DNA of 64,000 nucleotides from Alphaproteobacteria bacterium (GCA_013288335.1 JABDCC010000004.1:18674-82673); one strand, 5' to 3'. Counted from the first letter of the stretch, positions 31,096 through 40,669 are shown. Numbers and translations: made by a program. The notes: generated by a model not told the origin, from the sequence alone.

Positions 31096-31815
31096 TTACA
31101 ACCCGCCAGCCAAGCTAATCACCTGCCCGGTTACGGATTTTGCGTTCAAAAGATAATGTACTGCATCGCACACTTGCTGCGGCGAGCTTATGGTTCCAAG
31201 CGGTACAAGTTTTTTTAACTTTATAAATGTATCGGGTTTATCCTGTTTGCCCTCTAAGGTTGGCCCCGGTGCAACGGCATTGATGCGGATTTTTGGTGCC
31301 AGTTCACGTGCCAGCAATTTGGTCGCTTCCGCTAAACCCATTTTACTCAAACTATAGGAAAGAAATGCAGGTGATATACTCCAGCCTGCCATTCCATCCG
31401 TGATATTAATCACATTCCCCTGCCCGCCCTTATACTGAACGGAAAAATCACGAATCAATTGCAGCGGCGCAAAAAGATTTATGTTCATATGATTTTGCCA
31501 GCTTGCTGGTGTAATATCAACAAGACTATCTTTCTCAAAAAGAGCGGCATTATTGATGAGACAATCCAGTTTTATATCTTGCTTCGCAAGTGATGGAATA
31601 ATCGCTGAAACTGCTTTGGCATCACGCAAATCTGCTTTTACTGTATATGCTTTGCAGTTCTTTTTGGTTATTTCTGCTGCAAGTTTTTCTGCAGGCTTTG
31701 CAGAATTATTATAATGGATCACCACATCCCAGCCTTTATCTGCAAAGGATAATACTATTTCTCTGCCGATCCGCACCGCTCCGCCTGTTATCAGGACTGT
31801 TTTAGATTTTTGCAT
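31096..31815 (-). CDS. Short-chain dehydrogenase/reductase, pteridine-reductase-like
   Basis: The 239-residue Rossmann enzyme has the cofactor motif TGGAVRIG at the N-terminus, the NNAALFE strand, an SLSKM active-site helix with the preceding tyrosine (YSLSK) and the post-active-site APGPTL loop. TGG-x-RIG in place of TGxxxGIG is typical of FolM/pteridine reductase-type members and predicts NADPH use through the arginine. The substrate cannot be fixed. It converges on rpoC across the shared terminator. Confidence 0.85.
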   Translation of the reverse strand: MQKSKTVLITGGAVRIGREIVLSFADKGWDVVIHYNNSAKPAEKLAAEITKKNCKAYTVKADLRDAKAVSAIIPSLAKQDIKLDCLINNAALFEKDSLVDITPASWQNHMNINLFAPLQLIRDFSVQYKGGQGNVINITDGMAGWSISPAFLSYSLSKMGLAEATKLLARELAPKIRINAVAPGPTLEGKQDKPDTFIKLKKLVPLGTISSPQQVCDAVHYLLNAKSVTGQVISLAGGL

Positions 31816-31880
31816 ATTATTTTAGTTTTACATTAATTTCTGCTATAAGGCCTAACATATATAAAAAAGTAAAAAATGCC

Positions 31881-33656
31881 ATGCCAGAAACACACCCGAT
31901 ACAACTTGTTATAGTTTTGCTCGCTGCGGCTATAGTGATTGTTGCGCTGTTTCGCAGACTCCGCGTGAGTCCGGTACTCGGTTATCTAGTTGCGGGAGCA
32001 CTCATTGGCCCCGGTGGCTTCGGCATAGTCACCGATATTGGTGGCACCAGCGCCATTGCTGAACTCGGCGTGGTGTTCCTGCTGTTTATTATCGGGCTAG
32101 AACTTTCCTGGGAACGCTTGACCGCTATACGCAAACAGGCCTTTGCGCTGGGATTTTTGCAAATTGCTATCACGAGCGGTGTGATCGCTAGCGCTTTATA
32201 TGTTAGCGGATTTACCATTCAGGCTGCCATTGTGGTAGGCGGCGGTCTTGCGCTTTCTTCCACTGCTCTGGTCTTACAACTCATCGCCGAATATAATCAG
32301 AAAGCCTCGCAGTTAGGAAGGTTGTCGCTTGCCGTATTGCTCATTCAGGATCTGGCAGTGGTGCCACTACTGGTGCTTGTCCCCGCACTTGCCAATAAAA
32401 CACGTTCCCTTGGAATGGAGTTTGCCGAAGTCGGCGTGAAAGCCACGCTCGCGCTTCTGCTGATTTTCTTTTTAGGGCGTGCCATATTACGCCCGTTGTA
32501 TCGCATGGTGGCATCGCTTAATAATCCCGAGATTTTTACCGCACTCACATTACTCGTAGTGCTTGGAACTGGCTGGATAACCTATAGTGCGGGCCTTTCC
32601 CTCCAGCTTGGCGCGTTTATGGCAGGTTTGCTCATGGCGGAGACCGAATACCGCCATCAGGTGGAAGCCGACGTTCTGCCTTATAAGGGATTGCTACTCG
32701 GGCTGTTCTTCATGGTAGTGGGAATGTCGGTTGATCTTCACATGGCGTTGCATAACTTGCCAAAAATTATTTGCCTTGCCCTGCTTCTTATGTCGATTAA
32801 GGCTATTTTTATTATGGTGCTTTGTCGCTTACTTGGATTTGCGCAAACAACTTCAATCCAATCCGGATTGTTACTCGCGCAAGGTGGTGAATTTGCTTTT
32901 ATTCTGTTTAATCTGGCTGCCGATAATAATTTTCTTGATCAGGATACCGCGCAATTATTGATGATTATAGTGACGGTTTCCATGGCGCTCACACCTTTCT
33001 TTGCAGCGCTTGGCCGCAAACTTTCCAGCCGGATTGAAAATAAACGCCGCCGCAAAGCCGAAGACTCTGCATCGGAAATCATCGATGTGCGTGATCACGT
33101 GCTCATTCTCGGTTTTGGTCGTGTTGGACAGACTATAGCCAAACTGCTTTCAGCAGAGGATATTAATTATATCGCACTGGATATGGAAATAAGCACCGTC
33201 GCAAAAGCCAAGAAAATCGGTCTGCCGGTTTATTATGGTGACAGCTCGCGCCGTGAAGTGTTGCATGCCATCGGCGTGGAACGCGCTAGCTCTGCCATCG
33301 TCACCATTAATGATTCGATTGCCGCTGAGAATGCCGTCCGCGCTATCAGAGCTGCCTCCCCCTCCATTCCTATTATCGCACGCGCGTTTGATTTAAAAAG
33401 CGTGCTGAGACTGGAAGAGGCAGGTGCCAATGTGGCTGTATCCGAAATGTTTGAAACCAGCCTGCAATTAGGTGGTGCATTGCTTAAAGCAATAGGAATT
33501 GCCGATCAGGAAATCCAGCGCATCATCGAAATATTCCGCGACCGCGATTATTCACTGGCACGCGGTACGCTGGAAATTACTGGCGGGCATACCGCATATA
33601 ATAAGATGCTTGCGTTCCAGAAAGCCGTAGTAACTGGCGCCGTATTAAACGACTAG
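31881..33656 (+). CDS. Monovalent cation:proton antiporter of the Kef/CPA2 type
   Basis: The 591-residue protein has about twelve membrane helices (residues 5-380) of the CPA2 fold, with family segments VLGYLVAGALIGPGGFGI, ALSSTALVLQLI and QGGEFAFILFNL. A C-terminal nucleotide-binding TrkA-N domain begins VLILGFGRVGQTIAKLL near residue 410 and contains a YYGDSSR strand end. No TrkA-C domain is seen. Such proteins export K+ in response to stress or glutathione adducts (KefB, KefC, YbaL). It ends one base from the convergent pcm gene. Confidence 0.92.
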   Translation: MPETHPIQLVIVLLAAAIVIVALFRRLRVSPVLGYLVAGALIGPGGFGIVTDIGGTSAIAELGVVFLLFIIGLELSWERLTAIRKQAFALGFLQIAITSGVIASALYVSGFTIQAAIVVGGGLALSSTALVLQLIAEYNQKASQLGRLSLAVLLIQDLAVVPLLVLVPALANKTRSLGMEFAEVGVKATLALLLIFFLGRAILRPLYRMVASLNNPEIFTALTLLVVLGTGWITYSAGLSLQLGAFMAGLLMAETEYRHQVEADVLPYKGLLLGLFFMVVGMSVDLHMALHNLPKIICLALLLMSIKAIFIMVLCRLLGFAQTTSIQSGLLLAQGGEFAFILFNLAADNNFLDQDTAQLLMIIVTVSMALTPFFAALGRKLSSRIENKRRRKAEDSASEIIDVRDHVLILGFGRVGQTIAKLLSAEDINYIALDMEISTVAKAKKIGLPVYYGDSSRREVLHAIGVERASSAIVTINDSIAAENAVRAIRAASPSIPIIARAFDLKSVLRLEEAGANVAVSEMFETSLQLGGALLKAIGIADQEIQRIIEIFRDRDYSLARGTLEITGGHTAYNKMLAFQKAVVTGAVLND

Positions 33657-33657
33657 A

Positions 33658-34329
33658 TTAGAATTTAAATTCTGCGGCTTTTTTAAATGGTGCAAGCAAA
33701 GCCACATTTGCATCATGCAAAACCGTTTTGCCAAGGCTACCACGAACCTTGCGATACTCGACTAATTTTCCAAGACCGGTTCCGGAGAGCTTTGCTCCGG
33801 TTTTATGTTCTACTGCCAGCACCCTTCCCCCTTCACGCAATTGATCAATCAAGGTCTGCGGAACAACTTCTACCGCACCCTCTATGAATATCACGTCGTA
33901 AGGCGCATTGCTGCTGGAGCCTTGCACAAGAGGTGCGTTCACCAACTCAATATTTGCGTAAGCAGAAAGCAACGACTTAGCTTTATCTGCAAGTTCTTTA
34001 ACTTCCTCAACGGCTACTACTTTCTGCGCGAGCTTTGAAAGCACCGCAGAGGAATAACCCGTGCCGCACGCAACATCTAACACTGTTTCATTTGCTAAAA
34101 TTTCAGCATATTTAAGCATACGCGCAAAAACCAGTGGCTGCATGAGGAACCGCCCAAACCCCAGCGGAACTTCCTCATCAATATAAGCAACGCCCTTCAG
34201 TGAATCTGGCACAAACAGCTCGCGCGGAACACTCGTTAATGCCTCTAAAACTCGTGAATCCAGGACGTTACCGGTGAGTATCTGCCCGGTTAGCATGTTT
34301 TCCATGGGTTTCTTTTGCAGCGCTGTCAT
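33658..34329 (-). CDS. pcm: Protein-L-isoaspartate O-methyltransferase
   Basis: The enzyme repairs damaged isoaspartyl residues using SAM. The family pattern is visible: VPRELFVPDSLKGVAYIDEE, the substrate-loop segment FLMQPLVFARMLKY, motif I LDVACGTGYSSAVLSKLA and the late GGRVLAVEH. The usual SQP is replaced by MQP, which is common in alphaproteobacterial Pcm. The length of 223 residues fits. A second in-frame ATG eight codons in could also start it. Confidence 0.9.
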   Translation of the reverse strand: MTALQKKPMENMLTGQILTGNVLDSRVLEALTSVPRELFVPDSLKGVAYIDEEVPLGFGRFLMQPLVFARMLKYAEILANETVLDVACGTGYSSAVLSKLAQKVVAVEEVKELADKAKSLLSAYANIELVNAPLVQGSSSNAPYDVIFIEGAVEVVPQTLIDQLREGGRVLAVEHKTGAKLSGTGLGKLVEYRKVRGSLGKTVLHDANVALLAPFKKAAEFKF

Positions 34330-34391
34330 ATCAATCCACTTATTTATTTAATTTCTATTGATATGACACAGGCTTGCACTATTTGCAATAC

Positions 34392-34420
34392 TTGACCATA
34401 GGCAGGTTAAACGATATATA
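34392..34420 (+). promoter_or_regulatory. Promoter of tRNA-Cys
   Basis: TTGACC (34392-34397) and TATATA (34415-34420) are separated by exactly 17 bases, with the tRNA beginning 36 bases downstream. This is a near-consensus sigma-70 promoter. Confidence 0.75.
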
Positions 34421-34455
34421 GCCATGCTCGTTTATATAAAAATCTGCAGATTTTT

Positions 34456-34530
34456 GGCTGGGTAGCAAAGTGGTAATGCACGGGACTGCAAATCCTGTAT
34501 TCGGGAGTTCGATTCTCCCCCCGGCCTCCA
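34456..34530 (+). tRNA. tRNA-Cys (anticodon GCA)
   Basis: A full cloverleaf folds: acceptor GGCTGGG with CCCGGCC, D-stem GCA/TGC, anticodon stem CGGGA/TCCTG around the loop CTGCAAA (anticodon GCA) and T-arm GGGAG-TTCGATT-CTCCC. Discriminator T and CCA are encoded. It is the left anchor of the mobile region: the sequence following it (TTTCATCA) recurs next to the outermost repeat at 59.3 kb. Confidence 0.97.
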
Positions 34531-34637
34531 TTTCATCATTTCTCTACATCTCGTAAAATCTCAAAAATCAGCTTGAAACCAAGTAAATAAGCCATATGAT
34601 GGTGATCATATCATCTCATGATGTTTTACGACAGCAT

Positions 34638-34664
34638 GGGTACATATGGGTACATTTATGGGTA
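34638..34664 (+). repeat. Three direct GGGTA boxes, likely integrase arm sites
   Basis: GGGTA occurs at 34638, 34648 and 34660, each within ATGGGTACAT-like sequence, spaced 10 and 12 bases. The boxes lie between the tRNA-Cys 3' end and the integrase remnant. Short direct repeats in this place are typical arm-type sites of tyrosine integrases. The same box, paired at 12 bp, recurs in the downstream boundary repeats. Confidence 0.65.
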
Positions 34665-34695
34665 CATTTTAATATCCACTTGGGAGATTCACTTT

Positions 34696-34761
34696 ATGCT
34701 TCTAACCAACATTGAAGTTAAAAACGCTAAACCTGGAGATAAACCCTATAAGGGTGATTAG
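34696..34761 (+). pseudogene. Remnant of a P4-type tyrosine integrase (first 21 codons)
   Basis: The frame begins MLLTNIEVKNAKPG and continues DKPYKGD to a TAG. This matches the start of P4-like integrases, whose arm-binding domain opens with the pattern ML-T-...-AKP-...-KPYKL-DG. Everything after codon 21 is missing. Its place 165 bp after a tRNA gene, in the same direction, is where such integrases sit. It shows that the downstream region was acquired by site-specific integration at tRNA-Cys. Confidence 0.75.
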
Positions 34762-34820
34762 AGAGTCCGGAGAAATGCAATTGCCATCTTCCTAATCCAA
34801 ACCTCCGTAATTAAGATATT

Positions 34821-34940
34821 ATCATCTCACCCCATCTCAATAAACCGTGAGTTTATTTGTGGGTAACTGAAAAAATGATAGCAGGAATTAAATAATATAA
34901 TCAGTGAGTTATTTCTTTAATGTGAGCCCTAGTCCCCTAC
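34821..34940. repeat. Boundary repeat copy B1
   Basis: This copy has the repeat's opening (ATCTCACCCCATCTCA), one GGGTA box at 34861, an AATCAGTGAGTTAT block and a tail GAGCCCTAGTCCCC. It aligns best with the outermost copy at 59199. It is the first of a tandem pair in front of the two-gene unknown operon. Confidence 0.6.
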
Positions 34941-34950
34941 AATCTTTATA

Positions 34951-35040
34951 ATCACGGGTACTTATCTGGGTATTTCTGTAAATCTTATTTGATATTGCAC
35001 TAATAATCAATTGCTTGCCAAGAAAGTCTGTAGCCACCCT
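34951..35040. repeat. Boundary repeat copy B2
   Basis: GGGTA boxes at 34956 and 34968 (12 bp apart) are followed by ATAATCAATTGCTTGCC and a CCACCCTAG tail. It closely matches copy C2 at 40512, and the pair brackets the two-gene operon between them. Confidence 0.7.
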
Positions 35041-35054
35041 AGTTTGAGTAAAAC

Positions 35055-36977
35055 TTACGAATTTCTTGCAACAAAAGTATCGGTGTTTCTTTCTCTATAA
35101 TCTGCAGCGGTTTTACCTTCAGTAATCTCCACGTCTTTTACATGATCGCGAATTGCATGATCGAATAAATTTCTCACGGTCGCTGGGTCAAATTTTTGCC
35201 TTGTTTTACGAATACGCTCTCCTTCATCGTTATATTTATTAATAGCCCGGTTACCATAAGTCTCATTTAAAGCTTTTTTAAACAAATCACTGATTTCTTT
35301 TACAAGCGCCTTGATCGTTTTTTCATCGTCATTTATTATTTCGAACGTTCTTAAAATGGGTTTTCCGCTTTTCTCTTTAAATTCAATAAAGTCATTTTCT
35401 GATTTGCTGCCTCGTTGCAAACAAAGCGTAAGCATCTTTTTTCCATCTATTATTGGTTGATGCTTAATGGCTACCTGGAAATTTTGCTTTGGGTTGGGCA
35501 TATCTTCAATAAAATGATCTAATGTTTGTGGATGAGGGTCACGCGGGATGACTTTTGTGTCTGCTTCACGTAAAATGAGCTCACCATTGGTTACACCTTT
35601 CCAATACCATTCCGTATCGGGATATTCCGTACGCATTTTCTTAAAATTATTAATTAAAGATTCTAACGCTTCATGTGCACGTATTTGCGCGGCCGTCTCA
35701 TCGGCCGTGTGCAGGTTCATGCTTGCCTGATAATGCATAGCTTCTTGGGGTTTTGTAAAATCCAAACCCACCACATCGAATGTTAGCATCAATCGCCAAA
35801 TAGGGTTAGGATTTTTTATGCCGCCTTCTAAACGAAGATAGGCATTTTTAATAAAGGTGGACTGGTGCTTTTTGGCAGGAAAATCAACCGATATACCGTG
35901 GGGATTATCGGTTTCTGCTTTAAGTCTGTTAAAATAAGGTATTTCCAGATTTTTCTTTTCATCGATCTGCCAACCTTGCGTAAATTCAACATTTAAAGAA
36001 GATTTTCCTGTTTCTTTAACGGCATATTTTAGATTTTGCACTACTTCACCCAATGTTTCCCAGCGGTCATTAAAAATAAGATCATAAATATGCTCTTCTA
36101 GGTGGTCCAAACGGGCCTTGGCTTCTTGGGCTATAACCATAGCTCTTGGTTCATATTTGATGCCAAGCGGTATCACAATTTGCTGCGTATCTTTTGGAGA
36201 ATCCCCCTGAAATAGAAAACTTGCCGCATAGAAATCGCCATAATTGATCAGCTCCATTTTATCAGGCTGGCGGTTAGGCATGAATGTATCGTTATTATCA
36301 TCCGCTCTCTCTGATTCTCCTACCTTATGTAAACGCAACGGAATAATCGATGGGTGATTGAGTATATGGCTCTGAATCGCTTTCTTAAGCTCAATCGCCT
36401 CATCTAAATTTTCTGTATGGGAACTGACATAAAATTCCTGCGTATCGCCATGAGCACTGCGAAGTATAAATCGTATTGGAAAATTGTTAGTTTCTCCATG
36501 GTCACCTAAAACAAGGCTACATTGAAACTGGTTGCAAGGTGGGTTGTAGACCAAGGCTTGCGCAAGAAATGGTCGCACTGCTTCAATGAGCTGCTGCTCT
36601 CGTTCAACTAGCTTATCATTAGTCAGTAATTTTGGTTTGAATTGCCATAAAGATAAATCAAGGGTAGGAAATTCGGGTGATTTCGGTTTTGGGGTTTCGG
36701 TTTTTTGTACAACTTGTGCAACCAATGCCGGAGGTTCTGTAACAATGGGTGGCGAGGGTTGAACATCTGTGGGAGCTATTTCTACAGGAGTGGGCGGTGG
36801 CGTTATAATCTCTTCAGCAACAGGGAACATTTCTGTAGGTTCAATTTCTTCTTCAGGCACTTCTTTTTGCGCGGTTGGCTTTTTTAACGCAGGGGTTTTA
36901 ACACCTGCTTTATTTAATAAATCAAAAGCAAGTTGCAGCCTATCTAAGGATGAGTCGTTTATAGGTTCATCACTCAT
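35055..36977 (-). CDS. Large unknown protein, second gene of a two-gene cargo operon (640 aa)
   Basis: I recognise no domain. Residues 1-45 form a short helix-rich start, residues 46-110 are a Pro/Glu/Val-rich linker (for example ITPPPTPVEIAPTDVQPSPP), and the rest is a soluble globular region with mixed strands and helices and a basic C-terminus (RIRKTRQKFDPATVRNL). There is no signal peptide or membrane helix. Its ATG overlaps the stop of the 1117-residue gene as ATGA, so the two are made together and probably interact. The pair is the only content between repeats B and C. A conflict or effector role is possible, but nothing in the sequence proves it. Confidence 0.7.
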   Translation of the reverse strand: MSDEPINDSSLDRLQLAFDLLNKAGVKTPALKKPTAQKEVPEEEIEPTEMFPVAEEIITPPPTPVEIAPTDVQPSPPIVTEPPALVAQVVQKTETPKPKSPEFPTLDLSLWQFKPKLLTNDKLVEREQQLIEAVRPFLAQALVYNPPCNQFQCSLVLGDHGETNNFPIRFILRSAHGDTQEFYVSSHTENLDEAIELKKAIQSHILNHPSIIPLRLHKVGESERADDNNDTFMPNRQPDKMELINYGDFYAASFLFQGDSPKDTQQIVIPLGIKYEPRAMVIAQEAKARLDHLEEHIYDLIFNDRWETLGEVVQNLKYAVKETGKSSLNVEFTQGWQIDEKKNLEIPYFNRLKAETDNPHGISVDFPAKKHQSTFIKNAYLRLEGGIKNPNPIWRLMLTFDVVGLDFTKPQEAMHYQASMNLHTADETAAQIRAHEALESLINNFKKMRTEYPDTEWYWKGVTNGELILREADTKVIPRDPHPQTLDHFIEDMPNPKQNFQVAIKHQPIIDGKKMLTLCLQRGSKSENDFIEFKEKSGKPILRTFEIINDDEKTIKALVKEISDLFKKALNETYGNRAINKYNDEGERIRKTRQKFDPATVRNLFDHAIRDHVKDVEITEGKTAADYRERNTDTFVARNS

Positions 36978-39900
36978 AAAGCGGCACCTCCTGACTGGGA
37001 TTGGTCAATAATAAGGGCTTCACGGGCACGCCAGTCAGCAGTTTCTTCTGGCATAGTACCCAACCTATCTTTATGATCGTCACGCAACTTGCGCACATCA
37101 GGATCGTTACCAAGCGTTGCTACAATAAGGGTTGGTGATTTAAATAAATAATTTTTGATTTCTTCATTACTGCCTGATTCATCCGCAAAGAAAGCCGAAA
37201 TCACTTTTTGTGCCTGGGCTTGAAACCCTTCGGGATGAGGACGTAATTTATCTTCGGAACTCGGTATTTTGCAGGCATATTCTGCGCGGCGCAGAGTGCT
37301 TTCAGCGAATAATATATCCGCTAATGCTTTATGTCCGGGCAGTGTTATATCAAATAATTTGTTTAAGGGTTCAATTTCTTCTTTATTGAGATAATACATG
37401 CGAAGGGATAATTGTTTTTCTGCTTCTTGCGCATTTTTATCTTTAATACCCTGCCAATGTTTAAGCTCCGCTTTGCCGCTTCGGTTAATAATACGGCCAT
37501 AGACGGTACCTTCTATATTATCGATAACATAGCGAGTATTTGGGGGTTTTTCTTTTTTAATAAGATCATCTTTTTTAAGCGCCTTCTCTTTTGCAAGAGT
37601 TGCAGCCGTTACTAAATACTCCACTTTCTCCAATTCATCTGGCCAGAGAAAGACCTTGGTTTTTAAAGCTTCAAGTTTTTGCATTTGCAATTCTACCTCG
37701 GCAAGCTTTTCATCCGATATGTTTTTCTTTTTATTGAGATAATCAATACTATTATATATAGCAGCCGCAAATATTTGATCAGCACGTGGCGTGCTATAAT
37801 TATATTTGCCGTCATTGGCTTCATCGACATGCAAATTCTTAAGTAATGCTAGCGGTAAAGTGCCTTCCGCATAAGATCGCAAAATATTGGTTTCATTGGG
37901 CACTTGCAGCGGATTTTTTGGAACTTCATTATTAAGCAGCTCTTCTTCATGAGGCAATATTATGGGGGGGCGCGGCGAATTTATAAACCCGAGCATCATT
38001 TCTTGTGTAATATAGTTTAAATATTCTTTATTTTCCGTAGTAGATTGTGCACTCTTAGTAATTGCACTTCTATATAAAGGCGGCTGCTGTGCAGGGTTTC
38101 CTGGCATTTCTTTGCGCATAGCATTCTTTACTACTTTTGATTTTTGGCGCATTCCATCTAAACCGTAGGCGAAAATAGCCATCAATTGCCGCGCACAAAA
38201 ACGAAATTGTGCATTAAATTCATCTGGTGTTACCCCCAATATTTCCACTGTTTTATTGAGTTCCTGAAAATAATCTTGCTGCGGCAGAGTTAATGTTTCT
38301 GTTTGAATGGCAAATGCCTTTGCTGAAGCCTCTTGCATTGGCAAAGTCGCACCACGTAAAATACTATTGGCTTCTTGTTTGAGATTATAATCATATTTAT
38401 GGTTAGCAAGCGTAGTAAGTGGCAAGTATTGGCGGAGTTTTTCCGGCTCTTCATATGCTTTTAAATTTAGGTTTTTAGGATCCTGGACCCAACTACTTGG
38501 CAATTGCTTATAATTCTCTACAGTTTCTTGTTCTACTGCTTCCCATAACTCTTTTGCGTAAGGATATTTTGTATCATCAAACGCACATAATAATGCGTGA
38601 TCACGCAATACATAGTCTATACGCGGATCTTCTAGCGCCGTAGGGCTCACGATAATAATATTTTGTCTTTGGTTTTTTGTAATCGTGGGCTCAGGATCAG
38701 CAGGATTTAAAATGAATTTTGTGCCTGAACGTTTAATAACCACGCGAGCTGGCTCGTCCATCTCATCATAAATATGTTTTAATGCAGCTATAGTATCTTG
38801 ATGTTCAGGAAGTTCTACAATGTCTTTTTGCTGCTTTTGCGCTTGGGCAAACCATTCATCTGCATGTTGTTGGATTTTGCTAAAATATTCATCTGTATTT
38901 AAAAGACTGCCATTTTCAAGGCGCAAGGTAACACCATTTTCCTTCATTATTTTTTTGCGTTTCTCTATGGTATTTAAGAAACTGTCTTTATTTTGCAAAG
39001 CAATTTTATCGAAGCTAGCCAATAAATAAGCGAGGCTTAGAGAAGAATCTGGCGTTGTATTGATAAGCGATTTTGTGTCTTGTAATGTTAGATAATGATA
39101 TTTACCGGTTTTTTCAGCTTGATTAACACAAGCTGACGTAAGCAATAACCCGGAATAGGGTTCAATGCTGGTAGTAGCAGCTATTTTTTGTGGAATTTCT
39201 GGTTCGTTGTTTTTTGCAAATGTATAATATTTAGGGGTGAATATATCCTGATTATTTGCTTTTTCTGCACTATAGGTTCGCGCTAAGGCGCCCATAAAAT
39301 TAACATAAAAACTTTCCGCTATAGGTTGGTTTCTAAATTCCTCTTCACCTGCTATTCCCAAATAGGTATTATAGAGTGCGTTGTTGCACTTATCAGCAAG
39401 TCCCCGAGAACTGGGTCTTTTAACTCTATAAAGCAAACCAGGAAAAAACTCTCTTTCATGGTCTACTTCGACTTTTGCAATGGCTCGGTTATGATGAAAT
39501 ACTCCCCCGCAAGCCGTCGTAATAAGATCCATCCCCACGCATTTTTTATCAGCAAGATGTTCATTTCTTATAAGTATTATATCGTCATCCACCCCCTTAC
39601 CTTGTATTAAATCGGTATTTAACCACCATTCTTTATTTTCATTATTTTTATCTTTCTTCTGGTTTAAAATAATTACAGGGAGGCGTTCTTTACTAATGGC
39701 TTGCAACAATGGATCAGGAACAAAATCGCGGGCGCTGCGTAAATTATACTCATAAATTTTTAAATCGTTGGGAGAGGTTTCCGGAGCAGGTCTATGTTTA
39801 TAAATGAAATTAAACATCGCAATAGTAGCTATTGGATTGGCTTCCATCATATCTAATGTGTTCAAAAGATTTTCTACCGTTGCTTGGGTATTTTTATTAA

Positions 39901-40327
39901 TAAAATCAGGAAGATTTTTACCTGTAATTTCAGCTCTTTTATCCTTTTGTATCGTTTCTTGTAAAAATTTCTGCGCATCAGTTGCCCAAATGCTCCTGGG
40001 TTCATCCTTTGCAACTTCGTCAGGCTTCTTTTGGTTTTTAATCAGTGTATTTTTAGCAAACTCAACCAGTTCAGGTGCCTGCTTACGCGCTTGTGCTATT
40101 TTCTTTAAGAGAATATTTCTGGCATCACTGGAATACATTTCATCGCGGCTTAAAGCAAATGGCGCAAATCGGATTGACTCAATGGCGGGCTGGTTACCCA
40201 TAAAATGCCCAAAAGCAGATTTCACTCCTCCAACAATGTCTAAATATACATCGTTGCCGGCAAAAATACGCAAAGGTACGTCGCGTTTATCATCCGGGGA
40301 GATTATTTTTAATTCGTTATCTGGCAT
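36974..40327 (-). CDS. Very large unknown protein, first gene of a two-gene cargo operon (1117 aa)
   Basis: This soluble 1117-residue protein has no signal peptide, membrane helix or motif I can name (no Walker A, no helicase, protease or nuclease signature). One segment with conserved-looking Cys/His content, TACGGVFHHNRAIAKVEVDH near residue 275, is followed by a CNNALYNTYLGIAGEEEF stretch. The C-terminus is acidic and ends SQSGGAAL. I start at ATG 40327, behind a GCGAGA ribosome site, rather than the GTG at 40348. Long genes kept intact inside a region of decayed integration sites suggest selection. Function unknown. Confidence 0.7.
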   Translation of the reverse strand: MPDNELKIISPDDKRDVPLRIFAGNDVYLDIVGGVKSAFGHFMGNQPAIESIRFAPFALSRDEMYSSDARNILLKKIAQARKQAPELVEFAKNTLIKNQKKPDEVAKDEPRSIWATDAQKFLQETIQKDKRAEITGKNLPDFINKNTQATVENLLNTLDMMEANPIATIAMFNFIYKHRPAPETSPNDLKIYEYNLRSARDFVPDPLLQAISKERLPVIILNQKKDKNNENKEWWLNTDLIQGKGVDDDIILIRNEHLADKKCVGMDLITTACGGVFHHNRAIAKVEVDHEREFFPGLLYRVKRPSSRGLADKCNNALYNTYLGIAGEEEFRNQPIAESFYVNFMGALARTYSAEKANNQDIFTPKYYTFAKNNEPEIPQKIAATTSIEPYSGLLLTSACVNQAEKTGKYHYLTLQDTKSLINTTPDSSLSLAYLLASFDKIALQNKDSFLNTIEKRKKIMKENGVTLRLENGSLLNTDEYFSKIQQHADEWFAQAQKQQKDIVELPEHQDTIAALKHIYDEMDEPARVVIKRSGTKFILNPADPEPTITKNQRQNIIIVSPTALEDPRIDYVLRDHALLCAFDDTKYPYAKELWEAVEQETVENYKQLPSSWVQDPKNLNLKAYEEPEKLRQYLPLTTLANHKYDYNLKQEANSILRGATLPMQEASAKAFAIQTETLTLPQQDYFQELNKTVEILGVTPDEFNAQFRFCARQLMAIFAYGLDGMRQKSKVVKNAMRKEMPGNPAQQPPLYRSAITKSAQSTTENKEYLNYITQEMMLGFINSPRPPIILPHEEELLNNEVPKNPLQVPNETNILRSYAEGTLPLALLKNLHVDEANDGKYNYSTPRADQIFAAAIYNSIDYLNKKKNISDEKLAEVELQMQKLEALKTKVFLWPDELEKVEYLVTAATLAKEKALKKDDLIKKEKPPNTRYVIDNIEGTVYGRIINRSGKAELKHWQGIKDKNAQEAEKQLSLRMYYLNKEEIEPLNKLFDITLPGHKALADILFAESTLRRAEYACKIPSSEDKLRPHPEGFQAQAQKVISAFFADESGSNEEIKNYLFKSPTLIVATLGNDPDVRKLRDDHKDRLGTMPEETADWRAREALIIDQSQSGGAAL

Positions 40328-40425
40328 TATATATCTCGCTTTTAGCACTAATAGTTCTTAGCTAATTTAACAGATAACATACCCTAATTGTGTTAAGATT
40401 GTGTTAAGGCTGGGATATTTTATAG

Positions 40426-40503
40426 GTTGGGTGTTGTGGAGATTTTTAAAATATATGACTTAGAATCAGTTAGTTATATAAATTAGGTAACAGTCCCCAC
40501 CCC
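40426..40503. repeat. Boundary repeat copy C1
   Basis: This partial copy shares AATCAGTTAGTTATATAAAT and GGTAACAGTCCCC with the outermost copy at 59.26-59.30 kb. It is the first of a tandem pair behind the promoter side of the two-gene operon. Confidence 0.6.
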
Positions 40504-40511
40504 ACGTTAAG

Positions 40512-40609
40512 AATTATGGGTACATACCCGGGTACTTCTATAAACCTCATTTGGTATTAGTAATAACAATCAATTGCTTACCCAGAAAGTTCCGTTGTCA
40601 CCCCCGCAA
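40512..40609. repeat. Boundary repeat copy C2
   Basis: GGGTA boxes at 40518 and 40530 (12 bp apart), then AACAATCAATTGCTTACC and a CACCCCCGC tail. It aligns along its full length with copy B2 across the two-gene operon, about three positions in four identical by eye. Confidence 0.7.
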
Positions 40610-40669
40610 TTTTTGCCACTTGATTAATCAAATAATATAGGACGTTTCCTTTGAAAGTGTAATAATTTG

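Noticed and set aside
35055..40327. Calling the two-gene operon a defence system
   Set aside because: No nuclease, ATPase, TIR, protease or pore motif can be seen. Location alone is not enough, so it is left as unknown.
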